Below, one piece after another: positions 24,176 to 32,429 of a stretch of 64,000 nucleotides of DNA. Each line of letters starts with the position of its first letter. The stretch's first letter is position 1. The notes beneath the pieces were generated by a model that did not search any database, was not told the origin of the DNA, and saw nothing but the letters and a program-made list of their open reading frames with translations. A program made the position numbers and the translations under genes. The stretch lies in assembly GCF_000159315.1 (NCBI RefSeq), contig NZ_GG669994.1:360681-424680 (forward strand). The letters run 5' to 3'. This stretch comes from Lentilactobacillus hilgardii DSM 20176 = ATCC 8290. GTDB lineage: Bacteria; Bacillota; Bacilli; Lactobacillales; Lactobacillaceae.

Positions 24176-25222
24176 ATGGCAAAAAAGCTCCTTTCAAAGG
24201 GCAAATATCAAAGAATGTTGAAATTAACTAATGATGAAGGGAAAATTGATGCATTGGCGTTAGATCAACGTGGATCGTTAGTCAAAATGATGAAAACAGC
24301 TTCGGAAAAATACGGAAAGCTTTTCAGTATGAAGATGGTTTATGATTTTAAAAAAGTCGTTTCCCGCATTTTAAGTCCGTTGAGTTCTGCCGTTTTACTG
24401 GATGAGCAAATGGGCTTCAAGGGTATTGAAGCGAAAGATCCAGACACTGGCTTGATTATGTCTTATGAAAAGACCGGCTATGATGCCAACGAGCCCGGCC
24501 GACTACCAAGCTTGATTCCTGATCAATCGGCCCAGATTATGGTTTCCAAAGGTGCGGACGCGTTAAAAGTATTACTTTATTTTAATCCGGATGATCCTGA
24601 TGAAATTAACGACCAAAAGAAAGCCTTCGCAGAACGGTATGGTACTGAAGGACTGGCTGCCGAAACGCCGACATTTTTTGAGATTGTGACTTATGATGAT
24701 CGATACGATAGTAAATCATTGGAATTTGCCAAAGAAAAGCCGGATTTTGTTCTTCGGGCTATGAAAGAATTTACCCAGGATAAATATCATATCGATGTTT
24801 TAAAAATGGAAGTACCATTCAACCCAACGTACATCGAGGGTTGGGATGCGAGTGCCGGTAAGTCGGCTTATACTGAGGATCAAGCAAAGGGATACCTCAA
24901 ACAATTAAGTGATGAAGCAACCCGACCGTTTATTTTCCTGAGTGCCGGTGTTCCAACAGATATCTTCCAGCGTGAACTTAGACTTGCAGGGAGTGCAAGT
25001 GCCCAATTTAATGGTGTATTGAGTGGGCGCGCAACTTGGATTGAGGGCGTCGATCTGTTTGTCCGCGATGGAGAAGATGGTTTGGTTGAGTGGCTGAAAC
25101 GTAAAGGAACTCGGAATGTTACCGATCTAACCAAGATTCTTTCGGAAAATGCAACGCCATGGTTTGAAGCATATGGCGGTAAAGATAACATTCAGGTAAT
25201 TGATATTTCTGATTTAAAATAA
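24176..25222 (+). CDS. lacD: tagatose 1,6-diphosphate aldolase (LacD family)
   Basis: A class I (Schiff-base) aldolase of 348 residues that splits tagatose 1,6-bisphosphate into DHAP and glyceraldehyde 3-phosphate. Family marks are DALALDQRGSL, LLDEQMGF, DALKVLLYFNPDD, the lysine-bearing DVLKMEVPFNP and FLSAGVP. The start is ATG 24176 after GAGGTG, not the upstream ATT-type frame opening at 24167. No lacA/B/C or PTS genes are nearby, so it may serve general hexose-bisphosphate cleavage; such isolated copies can also accept other D-hexose bisphosphates. Confidence 0.88.
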   Translation: MAKKLLSKGKYQRMLKLTNDEGKIDALALDQRGSLVKMMKTASEKYGKLFSMKMVYDFKKVVSRILSPLSSAVLLDEQMGFKGIEAKDPDTGLIMSYEKTGYDANEPGRLPSLIPDQSAQIMVSKGADALKVLLYFNPDDPDEINDQKKAFAERYGTEGLAAETPTFFEIVTYDDRYDSKSLEFAKEKPDFVLRAMKEFTQDKYHIDVLKMEVPFNPTYIEGWDASAGKSAYTEDQAKGYLKQLSDEATRPFIFLSAGVPTDIFQRELRLAGSASAQFNGVLSGRATWIEGVDLFVRDGEDGLVEWLKRKGTRNVTDLTKILSENATPWFEAYGGKDNIQVIDISDLK

Positions 25223-25235
25223 TCGGTACTAGATG

Positions 25236-25264
25236 TTGCACCCACTATTCAGAACTAGTACAAT
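25236..25264 (+). promoter_or_regulatory. promoter of the deoxynucleoside kinase gene
   Basis: TTGCAC (25236-25241), 17 nt, TACAAT (25259-25264). TACTAG at 25227-25232 and CTAGTA at 25255-25260 form an inverted repeat across it. Confidence 0.65.
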
Positions 25265-25303
25265 ATATTGTGCTGCTATAAAAATGAATAAGGGGATTTA
25301 AAC

Positions 25304-25942
25304 ATGCTTGTTTTAGCTGGAACGATCGGTGCTGGGAAAACGTCACTGACTCATATGCTGTCAAAACATCTCGGAACGCCGGCCTATTATGAATCAGTTG
25401 ATCATAATCAGATTTTGCCGCTTTTTTATAAAGACCCGAAAAAATATGCGTTCCTATTGCAAATTGATTTTTTGAATCGCCGAATGGCCGATATCAAAAA
25501 GGCGTGGAAAAATGAAGAAAGCGTTTTGGACCGCTCTATTTTTGAAGATTCATTGCTATTTCATTTAAATGCTGATCTTGGTCGGGCAACTGAAACAGAA
25601 GTTAATATTTACGATTCTTTGCTGCAAAATATGATGCAGGAGTTGCCACATACTTCCCATAGTAAGAATCCCGATCTGCTGATTCACATCAACATATCGT
25701 TTGAGACGATGTTGGCGCGTATTAAGAAACGTGGTCGACCGTTTGAACAAATTGATAACGATCCTAGTTTATATCAGTATTACAAGGATCTTAATCAACG
25801 CTATCAGCAATGGTATGAAAATTATGACAAATCAGCTAAAATTCAAATTAATGGTGATCGATTTGACTTTGTTGAAAAGGACACTGATAGACATGCTGTC
25901 TTTGATTTGATCGATCAGAAAATAAACCAATTAGCAATTTGA
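25304..25942 (+). CDS. deoxynucleoside kinase (deoxyadenosine/deoxyguanosine kinase family)
   Basis: A 212-residue P-loop kinase of the dNK family that salvages purine or pyrimidine deoxynucleosides. Motifs are GTIGAGKTS (P-loop), YESVDHNQILPLFY, the catalytic SVLDRSIFEDSLLF, and the arginine-rich lid RIKKRGRPFEQ. Lactobacilli often carry a dAK/dGK pair or a single enzyme; only one gene is present here, so the base preference is open. ATG 25304 follows AAGGGG. It has its own promoter. Confidence 0.87.
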   Translation: MLVLAGTIGAGKTSLTHMLSKHLGTPAYYESVDHNQILPLFYKDPKKYAFLLQIDFLNRRMADIKKAWKNEESVLDRSIFEDSLLFHLNADLGRATETEVNIYDSLLQNMMQELPHTSHSKNPDLLIHINISFETMLARIKKRGRPFEQIDNDPSLYQYYKDLNQRYQQWYENYDKSAKIQINGDRFDFVEKDTDRHAVFDLIDQKINQLAI

Positions 25943-25946
25943 CTGC

Positions 25947-25975
25947 TTGTGATTTGGAAAAAAATTCGTTATAAT
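25947..25975 (+). promoter_or_regulatory. promoter of the T-box/serS transcript
   Basis: TTGTGA (25947-25952), 17 nt, TATAAT (25970-25975). Confidence 0.75.
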
Positions 25976-26007
25976 CGAGACAGATTAAAACGTTTTGTGC
26001 CTATTAA

Positions 26008-26193
26008 GTAGATTACAGAGAGACAATGGTTGGTGTGAATTGTTATCGAATATTCCAGCACAAGTTAATGGGCGGGTAATGCCGCACGGTTGTATGCCGT
26101 TACCATACTTTGAGAGCTTGACAAAAATGTCGAGAACTTGGGTGGTACCGCGAAAAGAATCCTTCGTCCCAGTGACGAAGGATTCTTTTTTTT
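26008..26193 (+). ncRNA. T-box leader of serS
   Basis: Stem I begins with CAGAGAGACAATGGTTGGTG (AGAGA and GNUG-type elements). The invariant T-box TGGGTGGTACCGCG is at 26139-26152. The terminator GAATCCTTCGTC/GACGAAGGATTC with eight T ends at 26193. A UCC followed by A at 26054-26056 is the probable serine specifier (tentative). Uncharged tRNA-Ser should stabilise the antiterminator and switch serS on. Confidence 0.92.
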
Positions 26194-26278
26194 GTCGGCA
26201 TTGAAACTAATTGTGTTGGCTGTTGATTTCAAAACAACTTGATGATACTGAAAACCTATGAGGAGGAACAATTTACCT

Positions 26279-27562
26279 ATGCTTGATATTAAAAAGATTC
26301 GAAAAGATCCCGATTACACTAAGGAAAAACTTGCAACCAGAGGAATCAAGGCTGAAACAATTGATGAACTACTGGGATTTGACGCCAAAAGACGTGATTT
26401 GATTGTAAAATCCGAATCATTGAAAGCGACTCGAAATGATGTTTCAGATAAAATTTCTCAATTAAAACGAAACAAGGAAGATGCTTCTGAAGCCATTGCC
26501 GAAATGAAAAAAACTGGTCAAACAATTAAGGATTTGGATGAGCAGCTGCACCAAATTGAGATTGATGAAAATGATTTGGCAGCCCACTTACCTAATATTC
26601 CCGCGGATGATGTGCCTGTGTCCTTAACAGAAGATGGGTCAGTGGAATTACGAAGAGTTGGTGAGACGCCTTCCTTCGGATTTAAGCCAAAACATCATTG
26701 GGATATTGGAGAGAATTTGGGGATCTTAGATTTCGAGCGGGCAGCAAAAGTTTCCGGTAGTCGGTTTGTTTATTATATGGGTGATGGTGCATTGCTTGAG
26801 CGCGCCGTTTATAACTTTTATTTGGATCAAAATACCGAAGCCAGTTACCAAGAGGTGATTCCCCCGTATATGGTAAACGGTGCCTCGATGTATGGAACCG
26901 GACAATTTCCAAAGTTCCTGGAAAGTAAAGCCGGTTACGAAATCACCGGTACTGATCTGACGATGATTCCAACTGCTGAAGTACCGCTTGTTAACTATTA
27001 TAGAAATGAAATTATTCCTGAAGAAAAATTGCCGGTATCATTTACTGCCTTGTCACCAGCTTTTCGTTCAGAGGCCGGTAGCGCTGGTCGGGATACAAAA
27101 GGATTGATCCGATTACATCAATTTAATAAGGTTGAAATGGTGAAATTTACTAAACCGGAAGATTCTTGGGATGCGTTGGAGCAAATTACTCATCAGGCTG
27201 AAGATAATTTGAAGAAGCTTGGGCTTGCCTACCATGTCATCACATTGACAACCAGCGATATGAGCTTCACGGCGGCGATGACTCATGATTTAGAAGTCTG
27301 GTTCCCTGCTCAGGATAAGTATCGTGAGATTTCGAGTTGCTCTAATACAACCGATTTCCAGGCCCGCAGAGCTCATATTCAATATCGTGACGAAGATGGA
27401 AAGCTTCATTATGTTCATACGTTAAATGGTTCGGGATTGGCTGTTGGGCGGACCGTTGCAGCTATCTTGGAAAATTATCAAAATGAAGATGGATCAGTTA
27501 CGATTCCAGAAGTTTTGCGACCATACATGCATGGCAAAACTAAAATTGAAAAACAACGTTAA
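26279..27562 (+). CDS. serS: seryl-tRNA synthetase
   Basis: A 427-residue class II synthetase that charges tRNA-Ser. It has the N-terminal antiparallel coiled coil (about 30-100, [20 protein letters not shown]). Motif 2 is [19 protein letters not shown] with [15 protein letters not shown], and motif 3 is [21 protein letters not shown] 26279 begins the family-conserved [11 protein letters not shown]; the frame is open from 26258, but AGGAGG lies between the two possible starts. Expression is set by the T-box upstream. Confidence 0.95.
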   Translation: MLDIKKIRKDPDYTKEKLATRGIKAETIDELLGFDAKRRDLIVKSESLKATRNDVSDKISQLKRNKEDASEAIAEMKKTGQTIKDLDEQLHQIEIDENDLAAHLPNIPADDVPVSLTEDGSVELRRVGETPSFGFKPKHHWDIGENLGILDFERAAKVSGSRFVYYMGDGALLERAVYNFYLDQNTEASYQEVIPPYMVNGASMYGTGQFPKFLESKAGYEITGTDLTMIPTAEVPLVNYYRNEIIPEEKLPVSFTALSPAFRSEAGSAGRDTKGLIRLHQFNKVEMVKFTKPEDSWDALEQITHQAEDNLKKLGLAYHVITLTTSDMSFTAAMTHDLEVWFPAQDKYREISSCSNTTDFQARRAHIQYRDEDGKLHYVHTLNGSGLAVGRTVAAILENYQNEDGSVTIPEVLRPYMHGKTKIEKQR

Positions 27563-27623
27563 AAAAATGCAAAAAAGTTAAAATTAAAAAAGATAGCTGA
27601 ATTTTTCTAACGTATATAATTAT

Positions 27624-27810
27624 GTAACCCAAATTAGGAACCGACTGGTTAATGACTTGGGCTACAAATTAATTGCTTCGAGATCCCCCTCTCACTGCAG
27701 TTAGTTTAATCGTTATCCCCCTAATTCTTGAAACACGAAAACGATTTAATCGGATTCGTCGGAGAGATAAGTTGAGATTGGAACTTTGACTTGTTCCAAT
27801 CTCTTTTTTT
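27624..27810 (+). ncRNA. candidate small RNA with two C-rich loops behind serS
   Basis: A compact region ends in a perfect terminator (27774-27810). Hairpin 1 is CCCAA...TTGGG (27628-27661) enclosing AACC/GGTT. Hairpin 2 is GAGA-TCCCCC-TCTC (27680-27693). Hairpin 3 is AATCGTT/AACGATT (27708-27746) with CCCCC at 27717-27721 in its loop. A TATAAT at 27615-27620 follows an A-rich stretch but has no good -35, so the RNA could also be cut from the serS 3' end. Unpaired C5 loops resemble those by which Gram-positive small RNAs bind Shine-Dalgarno sites. Confidence 0.5.
27774..27810 (+). terminator. terminator of the serS/candidate RNA unit
   Basis: GAGATTGGAAC (27774-27784) pairs perfectly with GTTCCAATCTC (27793-27803); seven T follow. 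Confidence 0.95.
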
Positions 27811-28061
27811 ATCCAAAGAAAAGACAGAAACGAGGACGTACTTTAAGCAATTTGGTAATCAGTACCTATATCTTTAAGCCTATGCGGTAAAAGGGATCTG
27901 GATTTGTTATCTTTGAAAAAATGCAGGATTCATAAAAAATTCAAGAAAATTAAAAAATGTTCTGGTAAAGACGGACAGAATACGCTATAATATCTCTTGT
28001 CGGAAATTCGTTAAACACTTTCGATACCGGCTCAGACAACTAACTAAATTAAAATTACTTC
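27811..28061. other. gap upstream of the tRNA cluster, no gene seen
   Basis: About 250 nt without a supported gene. It holds GTACT/AGTAC inverted copies near 27838-27874 and an isolated TATAAT at 27986-27991 with a poor -35 (TGGTAA), possibly a second, weaker tRNA promoter. There is no 5S or 23S rRNA sequence. Confidence 0.5.
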
Positions 28062-28091
28062 TTGACTTCGAGTTAGTAATAATGGTAAAAT
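28062..28091 (+). promoter_or_regulatory. promoter of the tRNA cluster
   Basis: TTGACT (28062-28067), 18 nt, TAAAAT (28086-28091), 60 nt before tRNA-Val. Confidence 0.7.
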
Positions 28092-28150
28092 TTAATAGTT
28101 GTTTTGATGTTGTAACTACCAACAACATATGGATTCATGAATGATTTCAT

Positions 28151-28223
28151 GGAGGATTAGCTCAGCTGGGAGAGCATCTGCCTTACAAGCAGGAGGTCAC
28201 AGGTTCGATCCCTGTATCCTCCA
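28151..28223 (+). tRNA. tRNA-Val (anticodon TAC)
   Basis: Seven-base acceptor GGAGGAT pairs with ATCCTCC, discriminator A. The anticodon loop CTTACAA lies in a TCTGC/GCAGG stem, with GGTTCGATCC as T arm. No CCA is encoded. Confidence 0.96.
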
Positions 28224-28225
28224 TT

Positions 28226-28298
28226 GAGCCGTTAGCTCAGTTGGTAGAGCATCTGACTTTTAATCAGAGGGTCGGCAGTTCGAGACTGCCACGGCTCA
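28226..28298 (+). tRNA. tRNA-Lys (anticodon TTT)
   Basis: Acceptor GAGCCGT pairs with ACGGCTC. The anticodon stem is TCTGA/TCAGA with loop CTTTTAA. Two nt separate it from tRNA-Val. CCA not encoded. Confidence 0.96.
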
Positions 28299-28316
28299 TT
28301 GCCAGTTTTTTACAAT

Positions 28317-28398
28317 GCGGGCGTGGCGGAACTGGCAGACGCGCTAGATTTAGGTTCTAGTGTCTTATGACGTGGGGGTTCGAATCCCTTCGCCCGCA
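28317..28398 (+). tRNA. tRNA-Leu (anticodon TAG)
   Basis: Acceptor GCGGGCG pairs with CGCCCGC. The anticodon stem is CTAGA/TCTAG with loop TTTAGGT, and a long variable arm (TGTCTTATGACG) marks it as class II. CCA not encoded. Confidence 0.96.
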
Positions 28399-28414
28399 TA
28401 GAACCATTATATAT

Positions 28415-28488
28415 GCCGACTTAGCTCAGTTGGTTAGAGCGCTTCACTAGTAATGAAGAGGTCGGGCGTTCGAATCGTCTAGTCGGCA
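28415..28488 (+). tRNA. tRNA-Thr (anticodon AGT)
   Basis: Acceptor GCCGACT pairs with AGTCGGC. The anticodon stem is CTTCA/TGAAG with loop CTAGTAA, placing A at position 34. In bacteria A34 is normally confined to tRNA-Arg, so this one probably needs A-to-inosine editing to read more than ACU, or it reads unmodified. CCA not encoded. Confidence 0.94.
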
Positions 28489-28492
28489 TTTT

Positions 28493-28564
28493 GCGGAAGT
28501 AGTTCAGTGGTAGAACATCACCTTGCCATGGTGGGGGTCGCGGGTTCGAATCCCGTCTTCCGCT
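28493..28564 (+). tRNA. tRNA-Gly (anticodon GCC)
   Basis: Acceptor GCGGAAG pairs with CTTCCGC, discriminator T. The anticodon loop is TTGCCAT in a TCACC/GGTGG stem, the T arm GGTTCGAATCC. CCA not encoded. Confidence 0.95.
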
Positions 28565-28621
28565 TCCTCGGTAGTCCTAATATCGGGAAGTATCGAGATA
28601 CTTAAACTTAATAGTTATTTT

Positions 28622-28695
28622 GCACCCATAGCGCAACTGGATAGAGTGTCTGACTACGAATCAGAAGGTTGTAGGTTCGACTCCTACTGGGTGCA
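28622..28695 (+). tRNA. tRNA-Arg (anticodon ACG)
   Basis: Acceptor GCACCCA pairs with TGGGTGC. The anticodon stem is TCTGA/TCAGA with loop CTACGAA. This is the usual bacterial A34 (inosine) tRNA. A 57-nt gap without a tRNA precedes it. Confidence 0.95.
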
Positions 28696-28730
28696 TTTTT
28701 TATTGCCATGAATTTAACAACTGGCAGTCT

Positions 28731-28804
28731 CGGGAAGTAGCTCAGCTTGGTAGAGCACCTGGTTTGGGACCAGGGGGTCGCAGGTTCGAATCCTGTCTTC
28801 CCGA
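28731..28804 (+). tRNA. tRNA-Pro (anticodon TGG)
   Basis: Acceptor CGGGAAG pairs with CTTCCCG. The anticodon stem is CCTGG/CCAGG with loop TTTGGGA. CCA not encoded. Confidence 0.95.
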
Positions 28805-28867
28805 TTTTTTGTCTCATAGCAGTTATATGTGATATATTGTTATTGTTAATTAAATATACTTGATTAT

Positions 28868-28941
28868 CGGGAAATAGCTCAGCTTGGTAGAGCACTACGT
28901 TCGGGACGTAGGGGTCGCAAGTTCAAATCTTGTTTTCCCGA
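28868..28941 (+). tRNA. tRNA-Pro (anticodon CGG)
   Basis: Acceptor CGGGAAA pairs with TTTCCCG. The anticodon stem is CTACG/CGTAG with loop TTCGGGA. The T arm GTTCAAATC is intact, so it looks functional. It is a diverged relative of the tRNA-Pro(TGG) just upstream, and its codon (CCG) is also readable by the TGG species. It is followed by a run of seven T without a separate hairpin. Confidence 0.93.
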
Positions 28942-29152
28942 TTTTTTTGTCTCTATTTTTTGATATTTTGCCGTTGAGGGCTTTATGATTGATTTTTCTT
29001 CTATGATATTATATAAATATGTTCCGAGTTTTGAAGCATGCCGGAAGACTTGGAATTGAGATTCTTGCTGTTGCAGGATACAAAAGATAACCGTTTTTTT
29101 CACAATGATTAAGGGTCAACAATATGAATTAAAGGGTGTTGAATCCTTTTCT

Positions 29153-29200
29153 TTGCATTTTCTCACTTTCTTCGTATAATTAAAGTCAATATTAGTCAAA
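29153..29200 (+). promoter_or_regulatory. ctsR-clpC promoter with a CtsR box
   Basis: TTGCAT (29153-29158), 16 nt, TATAAT (29175-29180). Directly after it is the 7-3-7 direct repeat AGTCAAT-ATT-AGTCAAA (29184-29200), the CtsR operator. Binding there would block the operon at normal temperature. Confidence 0.88.
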
Positions 29201-29215
29201 GAATTGGGTGAGAGC

Positions 29216-29683
29216 ATGGCCGACGAAAACATTTCTGATTTAATTGAACGTTACTTGAAGGAAATACTTGCCGACAACGAACAAGTGAAAATTCGCCGAT
29301 CGGAAATTGCTGGATTATTTGACGTTGTTCCGTCGCAAATTAATTATGTTATTAACACGCGTTTTACAATTCAAAATGGGTATATTGTTGAAAGTAAAAG
29401 GGGTGGTGGCGGCTACATTAGAATAGAGAAGGTTCATTTATTAGATGATATTGACGTGTTGAACTCTTTGATTGACGCAATTGGTAACAAATTGTCGAAA
29501 AGAGATAGTGAAACCATCGTCCAAACGTTATATAATAATGACTTAATTAGTCGTCGTGAAGTGAGCATTATTTTAGCGGCGATTGACAAAGATGCAATTG
29601 ACCTTAACAATAGTGATTTAACTGATATCATGAGAGCAAACATTATGGTATCAATATTGAATCGTTTGCGTTACGAACGATAG
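29216..29683 (+). CDS. ctsR: CtsR, class III stress-gene repressor
   Basis: A 155-residue dimeric winged-helix repressor of clp genes. The HTH begins NISDLIERYLKEIL and continues VKIRRSEIAGLFDVVPSQINYVI. The glycine-rich wing that senses heat is KRGGGGYIRI. A C-terminal dimer domain follows. ATG 29216 matches the family N-terminus; an in-frame TTG at 29204 is the alternative. clpC starts 15 nt downstream. The operator in its own promoter indicates autorepression. mcsA/mcsB are absent, as is usual in lactobacilli. Confidence 0.95.
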   Translation: MADENISDLIERYLKEILADNEQVKIRRSEIAGLFDVVPSQINYVINTRFTIQNGYIVESKRGGGGYIRIEKVHLLDDIDVLNSLIDAIGNKLSKRDSETIVQTLYNNDLISRREVSIILAAIDKDAIDLNNSDLTDIMRANIMVSILNRLRYER

Positions 29684-29698
29684 AAAGCGAGGGTATCT

Positions 29699-32194
29699 AT
29701 GAATAATTTATTCACTCCAAGCGCTAAGAACGTTTTAACCATTGCTCAGGAACAGGCAAAAAAATTTAAGCATCAAGCTATCGGTACTGAGCACCTGTTA
29801 CTAGGTCTATTGATTGAAACTAATGGGATCGCATATAAGGCTCTTCAACAGTTCTCAGTGACTGCGGAAGACATTACAGAAGAAGTAGAACGCTTTGCCG
29901 GGTATGGTAATCTGAAGGATCTTAGCCGTAACGATTATTTACCATACTCTCCTAAGGCTAAGGAAGTATTGGCACAAGCCGGAGAATTTGCGAAGAAAAA
30001 TGGCGTTCCCAAAGTTGGAACAGAGCACATTTTACTTTCATTATTAACAGATGAAACGATTCTTTCTTCAAGAATTTTGATTAACTTAGGCCTTGATTTA
30101 TCACAAATTCGTAAGGTAACTTTAAGAAAGATGGGGATTAGTGGCGGCTCAATGGCATCTAATATGTCATCAAAGCAACGGGGCGCCCGTCCATCCAAAC
30201 AAAAAGACAGTAAAACACCAACTATTGATTCACTAGCTCGTGATTTAACTGAAATGGCACGTGAGAATCGTTTGGACCCAACCATTGGCCGTGATTTGGA
30301 AGTTAAGCGGGTTGTTCAAATCCTTGCGCGACGAACTAAAAATAATCCGGTTCTAATTGGTGAGCCTGGGGTTGGTAAAACTGCAATTGCAGAAGGACTT
30401 GCAGAGCGAATTGTAAACGGTGATGTGCCGGGGGACATGGTTAATAAGCGTTTAATGATGCTTGACATGGGTTCACTGGTTGCCGGGACCAAATATCGTG
30501 GTGAGTTTGAAGATCGGCTTAAGAAAGTCATCGAGGAGATTTATCAAGACGGAAATATCATTCTGTTTATTGATGAATTGCATACGTTGATTGGTGCCGG
30601 TGGTGCAGAAGGCGCTATTGACGCTTCCAATATTTTGAAACCAGCGTTAGCACGTGGCGAGCTTCAATTAATCGGTGCCACTACTCTTGATGAATATCAA
30701 AAATATATTGAATCGGATGCAGCATTGGAACGTCGATTTGCCAAAGTTACGGTTGATGAACCAACGGCAGATGAGACCGTTCAGATTTTAAAGGGCCTGC
30801 GTCCTAAATACGAACAACATCATCATGTTGAAATTACTGACGATGCTATTGAAACAGCTGTTAATCTTTCCAATCGTTATATCAGTGATCGCTTCCTTCC
30901 AGACAAAGCCATTGATTTAATGGATGAAGCTGCTGCCAAGGTACGAATTGACCATCTGCAAAATTCAGATGTTGTCGACGATCATAAGAAACTTTCAGAT
31001 CTCCTTGCTCAACTGAATGAGTCACTTGTTGCCCAAGACTACGAGAAAGCTTCGAAGATTCGAAAACAGGCTAATAAATTACAAGATGAGCTAACTAAGC
31101 AAGATGAGGAGCCGGAAGAATCATCTGAGGCTCATTATCCGGTTAAAGAAACCAGTCAGGATGTGGCTCAAATTGTTGCCGAATGGACTGGCATTCCAGT
31201 TACTCGTTTGAGTAAAACCGAAGCAGATCGGTTAGTTAATTTGGAAGCTGTTCTTCATCAACGAGTTGTTGGCCAAGAAGAAGCTATTTCAGCCGTTTCA
31301 CGTTCGATTCGTCGAGCACGAAGCGGACTGAAAGATCCAAATCGCCCAATTGGTTCATTTATGTTCTTGGGGCCTACAGGTGTAGGTAAAACAGAGCTTG
31401 CAAAGGCGGTTGCTGAGGCGGTCTTCGGCTCTGAGGACGATATGATTCGGGTTGACATGAGTGAGTATATGGAAAAGTACTCAACCAGTCGTTTGATTGG
31501 ATCTGCACCGGGATACGTTGGCTACGATGAAGGCGGCCAATTAACTGAAAAAGTTCGACAAAAACCTTATTCGGTTGTTCTGTTTGATGAAGTTGAAAAG
31601 GCACATCCGGATGTTTTCAACTTGCTTTTGCAAGTGCTTGATGATGGCTATTTGACGGATTCCAAAGGTCGAAAGATTGATTTTAGAAATACGGTTATTA
31701 TCATGACTTCCAACTTGGGTGCTACGACACTTCGTGATAAGAAGACCGTTGGTTTTGGCCAAGAAGATACCAAGGAAGATTACAGTGCAATGAAGAACAC
31801 GATTAATGCTGCTCTTAAGCAACGATTCCGTCCAGAATTCTTGAACCGAATTGATGAAGTTGTTGTCTTCCACTCATTGACCAAGGCAGAACTTGACCAG
31901 ATCGTTAAGTTAATGACTAAACCGGTTATTAAACGAATCCATGATCAGGGAATTGATATTAAAGTTACCAAAACTGCGATTGGGATTATTTCAAAAGTTG
32001 GGTTTGATCCTCAATATGGTGCACGTCCAATTCGTCGAGCTATTCAAACTGAGCTTGAGGATAATTTAAGTGCAAAATTATTGTCGAAAGAAATTGTTCC
32101 AGGTGATTCGGTTACTGTTGGTGGTCGAAACAATCAGATTACAATTTCTGTGAAGAAGCCTGATCGACAGGCACTGGTTAATAATAAAAAATAG
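29699..32194 (+). CDS. clpC: ClpC, AAA+ unfoldase of the Clp protease
   Basis: An 831-residue HSP100 ATPase that unfolds substrates for ClpP. Domains are a Clp_N double repeat (about 1-145), AAA-1 with GEPGVGKTA and [14 protein letters not shown], a middle UVR-like coiled segment ([19 protein letters not shown]), AAA-2 with GPTGVGKTE and [10 protein letters not shown], and a D2-small C-terminal domain ([11 protein letters not shown]). It is the second gene of the CtsR-controlled operon. A strong promoter for the rpoB leader lies directly behind it. Confidence 0.95.
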   Translation: MNNLFTPSAKNVLTIAQEQAKKFKHQAIGTEHLLLGLLIETNGIAYKALQQFSVTAEDITEEVERFAGYGNLKDLSRNDYLPYSPKAKEVLAQAGEFAKKNGVPKVGTEHILLSLLTDETILSSRILINLGLDLSQIRKVTLRKMGISGGSMASNMSSKQRGARPSKQKDSKTPTIDSLARDLTEMARENRLDPTIGRDLEVKRVVQILARRTKNNPVLIGEPGVGKTAIAEGLAERIVNGDVPGDMVNKRLMMLDMGSLVAGTKYRGEFEDRLKKVIEEIYQDGNIILFIDELHTLIGAGGAEGAIDASNILKPALARGELQLIGATTLDEYQKYIESDAALERRFAKVTVDEPTADETVQILKGLRPKYEQHHHVEITDDAIETAVNLSNRYISDRFLPDKAIDLMDEAAAKVRIDHLQNSDVVDDHKKLSDLLAQLNESLVAQDYEKASKIRKQANKLQDELTKQDEEPEESSEAHYPVKETSQDVAQIVAEWTGIPVTRLSKTEADRLVNLEAVLHQRVVGQEEAISAVSRSIRRARSGLKDPNRPIGSFMFLGPTGVGKTELAKAVAEAVFGSEDDMIRVDMSEYMEKYSTSRLIGSAPGYVGYDEGGQLTEKVRQKPYSVVLFDEVEKAHPDVFNLLLQVLDDGYLTDSKGRKIDFRNTVIIMTSNLGATTLRDKKTVGFGQEDTKEDYSAMKNTINAALKQRFRPEFLNRIDEVVVFHSLTKAELDQIVKLMTKPVIKRIHDQGIDIKVTKTAIGIISKVGFDPQYGARPIRRAIQTELEDNLSAKLLSKEIVPGDSVTVGGRNNQITISVKKPDRQALVNNKK

Positions 32195-32217
32195 AATATG
32201 ATTCTCGAGACTTTTAT

Positions 32218-32246
32218 TTGACAATTATCAATTTAGTTGGTATAGT
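32218..32246 (+). promoter_or_regulatory. rpoBC promoter
   Basis: TTGACA (32218-32223), 17 nt, TATAGT (32241-32246), close to consensus. It lies about 180 nt upstream of rpoB and upstream of a terminator-like hairpin. Confidence 0.82.
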
Positions 32247-32252
32247 CTTAAT

Positions 32253-32351
32253 TGTATTTGTTGTGAATCGAAATGGTCGATGCGATCTATTGTCCGGATT
32301 GGCCTGCATAAAAAACCAAAAGCAAGTCGAGCTTGTTTTTGGATTTTTTTT
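32253..32351 (+). ncRNA. rpoB leader ending in an intrinsic terminator
   Basis: The transcript from the promoter above meets a 100-nt leader ending in CCAAAAGCAAG (32316-32326) paired with CTTGTTTTTGG (32332-32342) and eight T, 80 nt before rpoB. A Lacto-rpoB RNA motif has been described upstream of rpoB in Lactobacillales; whether this matches it needs a covariance search. No good second promoter is seen between the terminator and rpoB, so regulated read-through is likely. Confidence 0.6.
32316..32351 (+). terminator. terminator or attenuator before rpoB
   Basis: An 11-bp stem with one G-U pair, 5-nt loop and eight T. It lies between the promoter and the coding region, not between clpC and the promoter. 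Confidence 0.8.
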
Positions 32352-32429
32352 GCCAAAAATCAGCTAAAAAGGGCAATTGTAATCAAAATGTAACATTTCG
32401 GTTCCGGAATTTTTGGAGAGGTGAAAAAC

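Noticed and set aside
27624-27810. 6S RNA identity for the candidate small RNA
   Set aside because: There is no long rod with a central bubble; it folds as several separate hairpins.
28608-29103. Two minus-strand open frames (95 and 74 codons) across the Arg and Pro tRNA genes
   Set aside because: They are reverse complements of tRNA sequence; such frames recur in databases as artefacts.
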